Positions 40,658 through 48,694 of a DNA stretch of 64,000 nucleotides are shown in pieces. A program made the position numbers and the translations under genes. The notes beneath the pieces are model-generated. The model ran no database searches. It worked only from the letters and a program-made list of their open reading frames with translations, and was not told the origin of the DNA. This DNA is from Thermaerobacter sp. PB12/4term (lineage in GTDB: Bacteria; Bacillota; Sulfobacillia; Thermaerobacterales; Thermaerobacteraceae): positions 1,488,001 to 1,552,000 of the forward strand of contig NZ_CP048407.1 in NCBI RefSeq assembly GCF_003403315.2. Direction: 5' to 3'. The stretch's first letter is position 1. Each line of letters opens with the position of its first letter.

Positions 40658-41899
40658 TCAATCCGGCCCCTTCACGGCCCGAGCCCCTTCCGCCAGGGCC
40701 CTGGCCGCTGCCTGGCGGACGGCCGCATCCCGGTCTTTCGCCCGGGCTCGCTCCAGGGCTTCCCGGGCGGCATGGCCGCCGATCCGGCCCAGGGCCCACG
40801 CAGCCAGGGCGCGCAGGTCGGGCCGCGGGTCCCCCAGGAGCACACGGGCCAGGGCCGGAACCGCAGGCCGGGCCGCGGGACCCCGGTTGCCCAGGGCGAC
40901 GATGGCGTTGCGCTGCCAGGCCTTGCGGCCCCGCCATGCCCCCGTCAGGGGCCGGTATCTCGACTGAAACGCTGCGCGGCCCATGGCCAGAAGGTCCGGC
41001 AGAAGGGGAGCCGCCGGGTCCTCGGGGTCACCGGGCCGCGGTCGCAGGGCAGGATGGCCCGGTACGGCCCGGCGATTGAACGGGCACACCGCCTGGCATG
41101 CATCGCAACCGTACAGGCTCTGGCCGAGGGCAGCCCGTTCCTCCTCATCCAGCATGCCCGGCTTCTGGCTCAAGAAGGAGATGCAGCGCCGGGGATCCAG
41201 CTGCCGCGGCGCAATGAAGGCGCCCGTGGGGCAAGCCCGCAGGCAGAGGTCGCAGCCGGCGCAGGCATCGGCCAGGGGCTGATCGGGGGGAAATTCCACG
41301 TCGGTGACCAGCTCGCCCAGGAAGACCCAGGACCCGGTGCCGGGCACGATCAGGCACGCGTTCTTGCCAATCCAGCCGATCCCCGCCTGCTGGGCCCAGG
41401 CCCGGTCCACCAGCGGCCCGGTGTCCACCTGCACGGCCCACCGGCAGCCACCCGGCACCGTGGCTTCCAGCCAGCGGCCCAGCGCTTGGAGCCGCCGGGT
41501 CATGACGTGCTGGTACGAGCGGGTCCGGCCCGCCGCCGCCACATAGCCCCGCAAGGCGGCGCCCCGCAGGGCGGCCGGATCGCGGCTCTCACCGCGGTGG
41601 CCGGCGCCCTCCCGGGGGCTCCGCCCCTCCGGCGCCCGGCGCCGGGTGCGGGGCGGGTCGTAGGCCATGGCCACGGCCACCACCGAGCGGGCACCCGGCA
41701 ACAGGCTGGAAGGGTCCGTTCGCCGGCCCGGGTCCGGATCTTCCCAGGGGGTGGCCATCCCCTGCGCCTGGCGCCGCCGCAGGAGCCACTCCAGGTCCAC
41801 CTGGGGGGCGGCGGCCGCCACGCCGGCCGCCACGAAACCCAGCCGGCGCGCCTGGGCCAGGAGAGCCCGCTTGAGGCCGGCCGGATCGGGACAAGCCAT
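40658..41899 (-). CDS. queG: Epoxyqueuosine reductase
   Basis: 413 aa. Last step of queuosine synthesis in tRNA: cobalamin-dependent reduction of epoxyqueuosine. Two [4Fe-4S] motifs CAGCDLCLRACP and CDACQAVCP, the substrate loop WIGKNACLIVPGTGSWVFLGEL, and a C-terminal HEAT-like repeat region (NAIVALGNRGPAARPAVPALARVL ... LRALAAWALGRIG). A short Arg/Gly-rich insert lies near 90-110. Two ATGs are close; 41899 is preferred because GGGGAGGG sits six bases before it. Confidence 0.95.
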   Translation of the reverse strand: MACPDPAGLKRALLAQARRLGFVAAGVAAAAPQVDLEWLLRRRQAQGMATPWEDPDPGRRTDPSSLLPGARSVVAVAMAYDPPRTRRRAPEGRSPREGAGHRGESRDPAALRGAALRGYVAAAGRTRSYQHVMTRRLQALGRWLEATVPGGCRWAVQVDTGPLVDRAWAQQAGIGWIGKNACLIVPGTGSWVFLGELVTDVEFPPDQPLADACAGCDLCLRACPTGAFIAPRQLDPRRCISFLSQKPGMLDEEERAALGQSLYGCDACQAVCPFNRRAVPGHPALRPRPGDPEDPAAPLLPDLLAMGRAAFQSRYRPLTGAWRGRKAWQRNAIVALGNRGPAARPAVPALARVLLGDPRPDLRALAAWALGRIGGHAAREALERARAKDRDAAVRQAAARALAEGARAVKGPD

Positions 41900-41949
41900 G
41901 GGCATCCCTCCCCTCGGGGCCCGGTCCCGGCGCGCCAGGGAGAGCGCGC

Positions 41950-41984
41950 AAAAAGGCGGCCACCCGGTTGTCCGGGTCGCCGCC
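41950..41984 (-). terminator. Terminator after the SASP gene
   Basis: GGCGGC and CCCGG (41955-41967) pair with CCGGG and GCCGCC (41972-41984), one mismatch; on the minus strand followed by TTTTTG. Confidence 0.8.
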
Positions 41985-42032
41985 CGACCCCGTCTTTCCT
42001 TCATTGTACCGTCTACCGACCGGGGTGCCGAC

Positions 42033-42386
42033 TCACCAGCTTGGACCGGTCGTGGGCGGGCTTCCCGTCCCTGCCAGCTGTTGCTCGGCCAGGGCGATCA
42101 TCCGCCGGACCATCTGGCCGCCCAAGCGGCCGCCCAGGCGCCCGCCGATGGCGCCGCAATCCCGGGTCGTCATCTCACCCCAGCCCACCTGGCGGATCCG
42201 GTCGGCCAGGCCGAGTTCCTCGGCCACCTCCCACTTCTGCCGGTCCAGGGCCGCGTCGTAGGCATGGGGCGAGGCCGCGCCGGGCGGCACCAGGCCGATT
42301 TCCTGGGCGACTTCCATCTTCAAGCGGTCCAGCCCCGGCTGCGCGCCGGGAACCAGCAGGTCGCCGGCGCCGCGTCGTCTGGCCAT
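42033..42386 (-). CDS. Alpha/beta-type small acid-soluble spore protein
   Basis: 117 aa. The C-terminal RDCGAIGGRLGGRLGGQMVRRMIALAEQQLAG is the DNA-binding helix of alpha/beta SASPs (consensus GGxMxxRxIxxAExxL), preceded by the first conserved helix LDRQKWEVAEELGL. An additional copy of that helix (LDRLKMEVAQEIGL, 19-32) lies upstream, making the protein longer than the usual 60-90 aa. Such proteins coat spore DNA and guard it against UV and heat. ATG with GAGGTGG upstream; a sigma-G-like promoter at 42437-42465 supports forespore expression. Confidence 0.9.
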   Translation of the reverse strand: MARRRGAGDLLVPGAQPGLDRLKMEVAQEIGLVPPGAASPHAYDAALDRQKWEVAEELGLADRIRQVGWGEMTTRDCGAIGGRLGGRLGGQMVRRMIALAEQQLAGTGSPPTTGPSW

Positions 42387-42436
42387 GCAGGCACCACCTC
42401 GGGTTCGGTGTTCGGCCGCGAAAGACGGGCCATTTG

Positions 42437-42465
42437 TAGTGTGAGAAGGCCCGCCGGGCCGATAC
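42437..42465 (-). promoter_or_regulatory. Sigma-G-like promoter of the SASP gene
   Basis: On the minus strand GTATC (42465-42461), 17-base spacer, CACACTA (42443-42437), against consensus GHATR and CATnnTA. One mismatch in each box, ideal spacing, and a classic sigma-G target gene. Confidence 0.55.
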
Positions 42466-42542
42466 CCCCGATGCCTGGCGCCGGTGGGGCAGGCTGCCGT
42501 CCGGCACGCGGCCGGCCCGCCGGGCGCCTGCCCGCTGACGCT

Positions 42543-43967
42543 TCAGTCAGCTCCCGGATCCCGCGCGCGAAAGGCGTACCACAGCGGGTCGAACGCCGCC
42601 ACCCGGCGCCGCCAGCGACGCCGCGCCAGCATGGCTCGCCGCCGGCGCAGGACCGCCCAGGCCGCGGCCAGCAAGGCCAAGCCCCAGGCGTAGGGCCAGG
42701 GCTGCCGCGCCCTGACCGCCCGGGCCGCCGCCTCCCAGGCCGTGAGAGGCTCGACCGCCGCGGCGCTGAGCAAGGGAATCCGGTCGACGACCTGGTCGCC
42801 CACGCGCACCACCAGGGTGCCGACCCGCGCGCCCTCGCCCACCGGCGCCTGCAAGGCCTGCTCCAGCTCCACCTGGCGCCGGACCGGCGGCGCCGGTTCG
42901 TCCCGAGGAACCAGCCACCGGGCGCCGTAGGCGGCGACGGCCGCCACGCTGTCCTGCCGGCCGCCCCGTACCGGCACCTGCCCCACCCGCTCGCCGGCCT
43001 GCACCAGCGGCAGGGGCTCAAAGCGGGCGAAACCCCAGTCCATCAGGGCCGCCATGTCCCGGTACATGCCCGTGGGATGGGCTCCCAGCAGGACCCCGAC
43101 CAGCTCGATGCCGTCGCGCTGCGCCGACGCCACCAGGGCTCCACGGGCGGCGCTGGTGTAGCCGTTCTTCACACCCGTGGCGCCGTCGTGCCAGAGGAAC
43201 CGGTTGTGGTTGTAAAGCACCCGCTCCGAGTTCTTTTCGGGCCAGGGCATCCGGTACTCCCTGGTTCCCACGACGCGCCGGAAGGTGGGATTGGCCAGGG
43301 CTACCCGGGCCAGGGTGGCCAGGTCCCGCGCCGAGGTGTAGTGGTCCCGGCTGGCGAGCCCGTGGGGATCGGCGAAGCGGGTGTGTTCCAGGCCCAGTTC
43401 CCGGGCGCGCTGGTTCATCCACTGGACGAAGGTCTCCACGGACCCGGCCAGGCCTTCGGCGATGGCCACCGCCGCGTCGTTGCCCGACTGGAGCATGAGC
43501 CCGTAGAGAAGCTCTTCCAGGGTCCGCTGCTCGCCTAGGGCCAGGTAGAGGCTGGACCCCTCGACGCCGAAGGCCCGCTGGCTGGTGGTGATGACCTGCT
43601 GCAGGTCCCCTCGCTCGATGGCCAGCAGGGCCGTCATGATCTTGGTCGTGCTGGCCATGGGCATGGTGGCGTCGGCGTTGCGCGCGTAGAGCACCTGCCC
43701 GGTGGCCGCGTCCACCAGGATGGCCGCCCGGGCGTCTTGGGATGGCGGCTGCTGGGGTGCGGACCCTTCCGCCCGGACCCGGGCCGCCGGGACCCAGGGG
43801 ACCGCGCCCGCCAGGACCGCCAGCCCCAGGGCGACGGCAAGCAGCACGAACCCGCCGCGCCGCACCGCTTGTTGCCACGGCGCGCATCCCCCCGCCTGCC
43901 GGCGCCCTCCATGACCGCCCCTCCCCCACCGGCCTGCGGAGGGCCGCCGGTTGGTTGCAGCCGGCAA
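42543..43967 (-). CDS. dacF: D-alanyl-D-alanine carboxypeptidase (DacF/penicillin-binding protein 5 type)
   Basis: 474 aa from TTG 43967, chosen because AAGGAGGTG sits nine bases upstream. GTG 43865 would give a shorter, more usual signal peptide but has no ribosome site. Signal segment FVLLAVALGLAVLAGAVPWVP, then the serine peptidase domain: STTK (106-109), SGN (161-163) and, where KTG is expected, KNG (267-269). The C-terminal beta domain ends in a membrane segment (WPYAWGLALLAAAWAVL) and a basic tail. It trims peptidoglycan stem peptides; in a spore former the likely role is cortex or wall maturation. Confidence 0.9.
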   Translation of the reverse strand: MPAATNRRPSAGRWGRGGHGGRRQAGGCAPWQQAVRRGGFVLLAVALGLAVLAGAVPWVPAARVRAEGSAPQQPPSQDARAAILVDAATGQVLYARNADATMPMASTTKIMTALLAIERGDLQQVITTSQRAFGVEGSSLYLALGEQRTLEELLYGLMLQSGNDAAVAIAEGLAGSVETFVQWMNQRARELGLEHTRFADPHGLASRDHYTSARDLATLARVALANPTFRRVVGTREYRMPWPEKNSERVLYNHNRFLWHDGATGVKNGYTSAARGALVASAQRDGIELVGVLLGAHPTGMYRDMAALMDWGFARFEPLPLVQAGERVGQVPVRGGRQDSVAAVAAYGARWLVPRDEPAPPVRRQVELEQALQAPVGEGARVGTLVVRVGDQVVDRIPLLSAAAVEPLTAWEAAARAVRARQPWPYAWGLALLAAAWAVLRRRRAMLARRRWRRRVAAFDPLWYAFRARDPGAD

Positions 43968-44600
43968 CCTGCATGGCACCTCCTTGCTGCCGTACGCCGA
44001 AGACCGGTCTCCAGCCTTCGGGCGCCTGGTCCGGCGCCAGGCCACCAGCGGGCCTGGGCCGCAGCCCATCCGCTGCCCGGGCCGCGGCAAGTCCAGCGGC
44101 CCTGCCTTCCAGTCCGGCGGCGTCGCCGGCCTCTTGACGCGCCCGGCCGCCGCCCTGGCAGGGACGCCCGGGCCGCCGGCCCGCCGCCCGCCCGGACCCC
44201 ACAGGGGCCCGGGCGACACGGTATATCCTTCAGGCTTTTGGCCAAGGACCGGGGGGGTTCCTCCCGCCGGCTCAAGACCCAGGGATGGTGAATCGTTCCG
44301 CCGCCCCTGGCTTCGCAGGACCGCGCCCGGGTGTGGACGGCCCCTGGGGCCGGAGGCGGCGGGGCCCTGGGCTCGACGGAGGGGTGCGCGCCCGTCCGGT
44401 ACGGGTGTCAGCCACGCCGGGCGGCGGCTGACGGAATGGAAGCGGGCGTCGCACCACCGGCAGGAACGGGGTGGGGAGTCCGCATAGACTAAGGGATAAC
44501 CAGGGCCACCCCGGTGGCGGCGCCCCGCGGGCCGGCCACCCCGCCAGGGCCGCCCGCTGGAGCCGCCGGCGGTGGCCGGGAACAGCGGGAGGTTGGCCTG
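43968..44600. other. Non-coding region between dacF and the ytxC-like gene
   Basis: 633 GC-rich bases between divergent genes. The only AT-rich spots are a TATATCC around 44220 and GCATAGACT around 44480. No tRNA, riboswitch or gene with a ribosome site was recognised; open frames here are shadows. Confidence 0.4.
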
Positions 44601-45353
44601 ATGGGCGCGCAGGGACAGCTGGCCATCTCCGTGGAGACCCACCCCTCGGAGTTCCAGCGGGTGCTGGAGCGGGAGCGGCTGGTCTATACCGTGTTCCGGT
44701 CGCGCCAGCGGTGGGTCTTTTTGACCGAATACGTGCCCCAGCCGGCGGCCCAGGCCGCGTCCCACTTCGTGCACCAGGTCCTCTTGCCGGAGATGCTGCT
44801 GGAGCACCTGGATTCCCGCTACGCGGCAGTCGACCCCGATGCCCGGCTGCAGGTCTGGAAGCAGAGCCTCCCCCTGCTGGCCCAGCCGCCCCTGGCCCGC
44901 GGAACGGCGGCTCTGCTGCTGCCCGAACTGGTCCAGCACGGTCGCCTGAGCATTCTGGGCTGGCTGCGCTTTCGCGGCGAGCGGTTCTTGCGCAGCCTGG
45001 TGGGCGAGCTGGCCCGGACAGGCTTGCAGCAGCTCTGGTTGGAGCGGGCCCTGGAGCAGTTCCTCGGCACCCTGCGCCCGGCGGAGCAGGGGCCCGAGGA
45101 GCTCTGGGTGGAAGGGCAGGGACGGGACCTGGTCATCCGGGAGCCCGGCGGGCCGCCCCTCTACCGCGAGTTTCTGGAGGGGCACCTGGACCCGCGGGTA
45201 CCGCTGGAGCGGGAGGACCTGGCCGCCGGCCTGCTCAAGGCGCTAGGCCCCCGCCGCATCCGGCTCAGGGGGACCCGGCCCGAGCTGGCGGCCCGGCTGC
45301 GGGAGGCAGGCCTGGCCGTGGAACCCGGCGACGGTCCGGAGGAGGGCGCTTGA
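44601..45353 (+). CDS. YtxC-like sporulation protein
   Basis: 250 aa. Best match by eye is the YtxC family (putative sporulation protein, unknown biochemistry): the middle part LSILGWLRFRGERFLRSLVGELARTGLQQLWLERALEQFLGTLR has the spacing of the family's conserved L-x-x-x-G-[FW]-x-R-F-R-x-x-x-[YF]-L segment followed by an FLG/RLLR helix. The N-terminal half is helical and resembles the variable region. The last 60 residues (DPRVPLEREDLAAGLLKALGPRRIRLRGTRPELAARLREAG) are an extra piece. ATG at 44601 has GGGAGG nine bases upstream. Monocistronic, converging on the zinc-ribbon gene. Confidence 0.6.
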   Translation: MGAQGQLAISVETHPSEFQRVLERERLVYTVFRSRQRWVFLTEYVPQPAAQAASHFVHQVLLPEMLLEHLDSRYAAVDPDARLQVWKQSLPLLAQPPLARGTAALLLPELVQHGRLSILGWLRFRGERFLRSLVGELARTGLQQLWLERALEQFLGTLRPAEQGPEELWVEGQGRDLVIREPGGPPLYREFLEGHLDPRVPLEREDLAAGLLKALGPRRIRLRGTRPELAARLREAGLAVEPGDGPEEGA

Positions 45354-45499
45354 GGGCGCGGCCGGGCGGGAACCTCCGCTTGAGGCTCCCCATGCCCCTG
45401 GGGTTCGCCATGGCGCCGGGGCCCCAGGCGGCGCCGGGCCCGCAAGCGCACTCGAGCGCACCGGAGGGAAGCGGCCGGAAAGGACGCGGGACGAAGCAA

Positions 45500-45524
45500 C
45501 CGGCGGCGGGATACCCGCCGCCGG
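45500..45524. terminator. Hairpin between convergent genes
   Basis: Perfect 11-bp stem CCGGCGGCGGG (45500-45510) with its complement (45514-45524), three-base loop. No U-tract on either strand, so its terminator role is uncertain; position between two convergent genes fits. Confidence 0.45.
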
Positions 45525-45572
45525 ACCATGTGTACCCCGGTGTCGGTACCCAGGCCGCTTGGGTGTCGCGAC

Positions 45573-46007
45573 CTAGGCCGCTTGATCCCGCCGGTTCCAA
45601 ATCCAGGCCGCTCCTGCCAGGTATACCAGCCACTCGACCGGCCAGGAACCGGCGTCCACCTGTTCCCAGGCCACCTGCGCCGCCGCGGCCGCGGCCACCA
45701 CGGCCACCAGGCGCAGGAGCTGGTGCCACCGCCGCCAGGTCCAGCGGCTCCGCCAGGACACCGGCCCGCCCCGCCGCGCTTGCCGCCAGCCCAGCCGCCA
45801 GCGCCCGCTTCGCGGGCCCGGCCGCGCAGCCCGCGGCCGGGCCGCGGGCGCCACCCCCCAGCCGTAGCGGGGATCCTTCCCCCCCGGCAACACCCGGAAC
45901 CGGCGCCGCTGTTCCCGCTCGCACTCCGGGCAGTAGCGGGCCCCCCGGCGGTCGGCCTCGAAGGTGCGCCGGCAACGATAGCACTGGGCGAGATGCCTGG
46001 GGCCCAT
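45573..46007 (-). CDS. Zinc-ribbon membrane protein, unknown
   Basis: 144 aa. An N-terminal zinc ribbon with two CX2C knuckles (CYRCRRTFEADRRGARYCPEC, residues about 9-29) is followed by a basic Pro/Arg-rich linker and two hydrophobic segments (LLRLVAVVAAAAAAQVAW and WPVEWLVYLAGAAWIW). Not assigned to a named family. Start ATG at 46007 has GGGGGGAG upstream; the frame open to 46067 lacks a site. It stands downstream of hom on the same strand with 55 bases between. Confidence 0.65.
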   Translation of the reverse strand: MGPRHLAQCYRCRRTFEADRRGARYCPECEREQRRRFRVLPGGKDPRYGWGVAPAARPRAARPGPRSGRWRLGWRQARRGGPVSWRSRWTWRRWHQLLRLVAVVAAAAAAQVAWEQVDAGSWPVEWLVYLAGAAWIWNRRDQAA

Positions 46008-46063
46008 GCCGCTCCCCCCTGCCGCGGCCGCCCGGCCGCGGAGCCCGGCGGCCGGCGAGCCGT

Positions 46064-47191
46064 TCAACCTTCCGTCAACCTCAGTTTAACCGCCGCAGCC
46101 GCCGGATCCTGCCACTCGGTGTCGAACCCGGCGCGGGGCACGGCCGGCGAGGGCTCCACGGCCACGGACCGGCCGGCCTCCAGGTCCGGCAACGGCAGGC
46201 GGTCGCCCCGCCAGATGGCGATCAGGTCGGCCAGGACGGCGCTGGCGGTGGCATCGCCGCCGGCCCCGGGCCCGGCAAACCGCACCGTGCCCACCGGATC
46301 CGCCTCGATCAGGATCATATTCTCCACCCCCGCCGCCTGCAGCAGGGGGTCGTGGGGCGGCAACATCTGCGGCTCCACGGCCAGCCGGGGGGCGGGCCCC
46401 GTCCACTCGGCGGTGGCCACCAGGCGCCAGCGGGCCGGGCCGCCGCCCTGGCGAGCCGCCTCACCCCCGCCCCCTCCCTCCTGCAGGGCACGGCGAAAGG
46501 CCGGGTCGTCCAGCCCGCGACAGGCCACGGCGGTCCAGGCCACGGGCTCGCCCGTCACCAGGGTCGCCAGGATGGCCAGTTTGCGGGCCGCGTCGCGCCC
46601 CGACAGGTCGTCGCTGGGATCGGCTTCCGCATAGCCGGCGGCCTGGGCGGCACGAACCGCGTCCTCCAGGGTGGCACCCTGCTCCACCTGGGTGAGGACG
46701 AAATTGCAGGTGCCATTCAGGACCGCCCGCAGGCGGCGCACCCGGTTGGCCGCCAGGCACCTTAGCAGCGGGCGAATGATGGGCACCCCGCCGGCCACCG
46801 CCCCTTCGAAGGCCAGCTCCACCCCGTGCCGGCGGGCCACCGCCGACAGGGTCGCCAGGGATTCGGCCAGAAGGGCCTTGTTGGCGGTGATCACGTGGCG
46901 GCCGGCTTCCAGGGCCCGCAGGACGTACTGGCGGGCCGGTTCGACACCGCCGATGAGCTCGATCACCACGTCGACCTCAGGATCGCCCAGCAGCTGGTCG
47001 GCATCGGTGGTGAGCAGGCTGCGGTCGACGGCCGCCGGCCGCGGCTTGCCGGGGTGGCGTACCAGGATCCCCTTCAGCCGCGGCACGCCACCCAGCCGCG
47101 CCACCAGCCAGGGTGGCGGGTTGACCAACCGGCGCGCCACCGCACTGCCCACGGTGCCCAGACCCAGCAGCGCCACCACGGGACCCTTCAC
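46064..47191 (-). CDS. hom: Homoserine dehydrogenase without ACT domain
   Basis: 375 aa. Converts aspartate semialdehyde to homoserine. NAD(P) site VALLGLGTVGSAVARRL, VVIELIGGVEPARQYVLRALEAGRHVITANKALLA, the catalytic region NGTCNFVLTQVEQGATLEDAVRAAQAAGYAEADPSDDLSGRDAARKLAILA. The protein ends soon after the catalytic domain; the C-terminal ACT domain that gives threonine inhibition in the 430-aa form is missing. The GTG start overlaps the metX TGA (GTGA). With metX it is under the SAM riboswitch, so it serves methionine synthesis. Confidence 0.94.
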   Translation of the reverse strand: MKGPVVALLGLGTVGSAVARRLVNPPPWLVARLGGVPRLKGILVRHPGKPRPAAVDRSLLTTDADQLLGDPEVDVVIELIGGVEPARQYVLRALEAGRHVITANKALLAESLATLSAVARRHGVELAFEGAVAGGVPIIRPLLRCLAANRVRRLRAVLNGTCNFVLTQVEQGATLEDAVRAAQAAGYAEADPSDDLSGRDAARKLAILATLVTGEPVAWTAVACRGLDDPAFRRALQEGGGGGEAARQGGGPARWRLVATAEWTGPAPRLAVEPQMLPPHDPLLQAAGVENMILIEADPVGTVRFAGPGAGGDATASAVLADLIAIWRGDRLPLPDLEAGRSVAVEPSPAVPRAGFDTEWQDPAAAAVKLRLTEG

Positions 47192-48378
47192 GGGCGCCCC
47201 TCCCCCACCGCCGCCACTGCCCCGGCCTGCGCGGGCGCGGTGGCAGCACCGGGTTCTTCCAGCCAGTCCATCACCCGGCGGGCCACCCCCGCGGAGTCCA
47301 CGAGGAAGCTGTCGTGGCCCCAGGGAGCCTTCCAGACCTGCCACGTGACATTCTTGCCCGCCCGGCGCAGGGCCTGGACCAGCCGCCGCTGCTCGTCCAC
47401 GGGGTAGAGCAGGTCCGAGGTGATGCTGAGCACATACATGCGGCCCTGGACCCGGGCCGCGGCGCCCTCCAGCCCGCCCCGGCCCCGGCCTACGTCGTGG
47501 AGATCCATGGCCCGGGTCAGGGTCACGTACGTGGCGGGGTCAAACCGGCGCACCAGCTTTTCCCCCTGGTAGTGCAGGTAGCTTTCGATCTGGAACCGGA
47601 AGGCCTCGGCCGGGCCCGCCGGCGCGGTGGCGTACGAGCCCAGCCGCTGGGCGACCGGGTCGGCGCCCGCCGGGACCTCTTCCCGGCCAAAGCGCGCCTC
47701 CCACTCCTCGCGACCCCGGTAGGTGGTCATGGCCAGCATCCGGGCCAGGGCCAGCCCGCGGCGGGGTGGGCGGGCGGCGGGATAGTCGCCGCCCTGCCAG
47801 GCGGGGTCTGCGAAGATCGCCTGGCGCTGCACCTCGTTCCAGGCGATGGCATGGGGCGAGGCGGCCGGCGGCGCCGCCAGGACGGCCGCCGCTCCCACCC
47901 GCTCGGGGTAGGTGACGGCCCACTCCAGCGCCTGCATGCCGCCCAGGGAACCGCCCACCACCAGGGCGAGCCGCCCGATGCCCAGCGCATCCAGAAGCCG
48001 GCGCTGGGCATGGACCATGTCCCGCACGGTGATCACGGGAAACCGCCCGCCCCAGGGCCCGTGGCCGGCCTCCGCAGGACTGGCCGGGCCTGTGGACCCG
48101 TAACAGCCTCCCAGCACGTTGCTGCAAATGACAAACCAGCGGCGGGTGTCGATGGGCCGGCCCGGGCCCACCGCCGCCTCCCACCAGCCCGGGCGGTCGC
48201 CGGGATGGTGGGAGGCCACGTGGGCGTCGCCCGTCAGGGCGTGGCAGATCAGGATGGCGTTCTGGCGCTGGGGGTCCCAGCGACCCCAGGTCTCGTAGGC
48301 CAGTTCGGCCCGGGGCAGGTGGCCGCCCTGCTCCAGGGGCAGGGGGCCCACCTCGACATGGCCGCGACAGGGGATCAC
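47188..48378 (-). CDS. metX: Homoserine O-acetyltransferase
   Basis: 396 aa, alpha/beta-hydrolase fold. Acylates homoserine for methionine synthesis. Nucleophile Ser144 in VGGSLGGMQ, the family motif NVLGGCYGSTGPAS, and catalytic His in PWGHDSFLVD; a catalytic Asp is expected in ITSDLLYPV. The GTG start at 48378 has GGAGGGGG upstream; an ATG at 48480 in the same frame lies inside the SAM riboswitch and is rejected. Acetyl versus succinyl specificity cannot be read securely. Directly controlled by the SAM-I riboswitch. Confidence 0.94.
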   Translation of the reverse strand: MIPCRGHVEVGPLPLEQGGHLPRAELAYETWGRWDPQRQNAILICHALTGDAHVASHHPGDRPGWWEAAVGPGRPIDTRRWFVICSNVLGGCYGSTGPASPAEAGHGPWGGRFPVITVRDMVHAQRRLLDALGIGRLALVVGGSLGGMQALEWAVTYPERVGAAAVLAAPPAASPHAIAWNEVQRQAIFADPAWQGGDYPAARPPRRGLALARMLAMTTYRGREEWEARFGREEVPAGADPVAQRLGSYATAPAGPAEAFRFQIESYLHYQGEKLVRRFDPATYVTLTRAMDLHDVGRGRGGLEGAAARVQGRMYVLSITSDLLYPVDEQRRLVQALRRAGKNVTWQVWKAPWGHDSFLVDSAGVARRVMDWLEEPGAATAPAQAGAVAAVGEGRP

Positions 48379-48423
48379 CGCGTCCCCCTCCCTCCCGCGC
48401 CCGCTCCCCGAAGGGGTCCCGGA

Positions 48424-48453
48424 TAAGAAACTACCCCTCCCGAGAGGGAAGGG
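48424..48453 (-). terminator. Expression-platform terminator of the SAM riboswitch
   Basis: On the minus strand CCCTTCCC (48453-48446) pairs with GGGAGGGG (48441-48434), loop TCTC, followed by TAGTTTCTTA. High SAM should favour this hairpin and stop transcription before metX. Confidence 0.7.
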
Positions 48454-48473
48454 CCGAAAGGATTTCCGGCGCC

Positions 48474-48594
48474 CTCTCATCTCTCAGGATCCGCACGGAT
48501 CCTGCAGGAGTTGGCACCTTACCGGCCGTCCAGGCACGGCCGGCGGTTGCCGGGCTTCATCGGGCCAGTCCCTCCGCCACTCTGGATAAGAGAG
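48474..48594 (-). ncRNA. SAM-I riboswitch (S box) upstream of metX-hom
   Basis: On the minus strand CTCTTATC (48592-48585) begins the aptamer and GATGAGAG (48481-48474) closes helix P1. In between are the conserved S-box elements: AGAGTGGCGGAGGGACTGGC, CCGATGAAGCCCGGCAACC, and GGTAAGGTGCCAACTCC followed by the P4 hairpin GCAGGATCCGTGCGGATCC and GAGAGATGAG. This is a textbook class I SAM aptamer. Confidence 0.96.
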
Positions 48595-48694
48595 CAGACG
48601 CGCTCTGTGATTGTTGAAAGTGATGCTATCATGCCGGCTCCGGCAGGTCAACGATCCCGGCCCCCGGCCAGGACGGCCTTGCGCGCCGGTGCCC

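Noticed and set aside
43863-43975. Alternative start codons for dacF in two other frames (ATG after AAGGAGGTGCC, ATG after GGAGGGGCGGTC)
   Set aside because: They lead into frames that do not encode the peptidase; the in-frame TTG nine bases after AAGGAGGTG was preferred.
44470-44495. Sigma-E-type promoter GCATAGACT ahead of the ytxC-like gene
   Set aside because: The -10 is close to consensus but there is no ATA-containing -35 at the right distance.
48379-48480. N-terminal extension of metX from the ATG at 48480
   Set aside because: This part is the riboswitch aptamer end and expression-platform terminator; the GTG at 48378 has a strong ribosome site.
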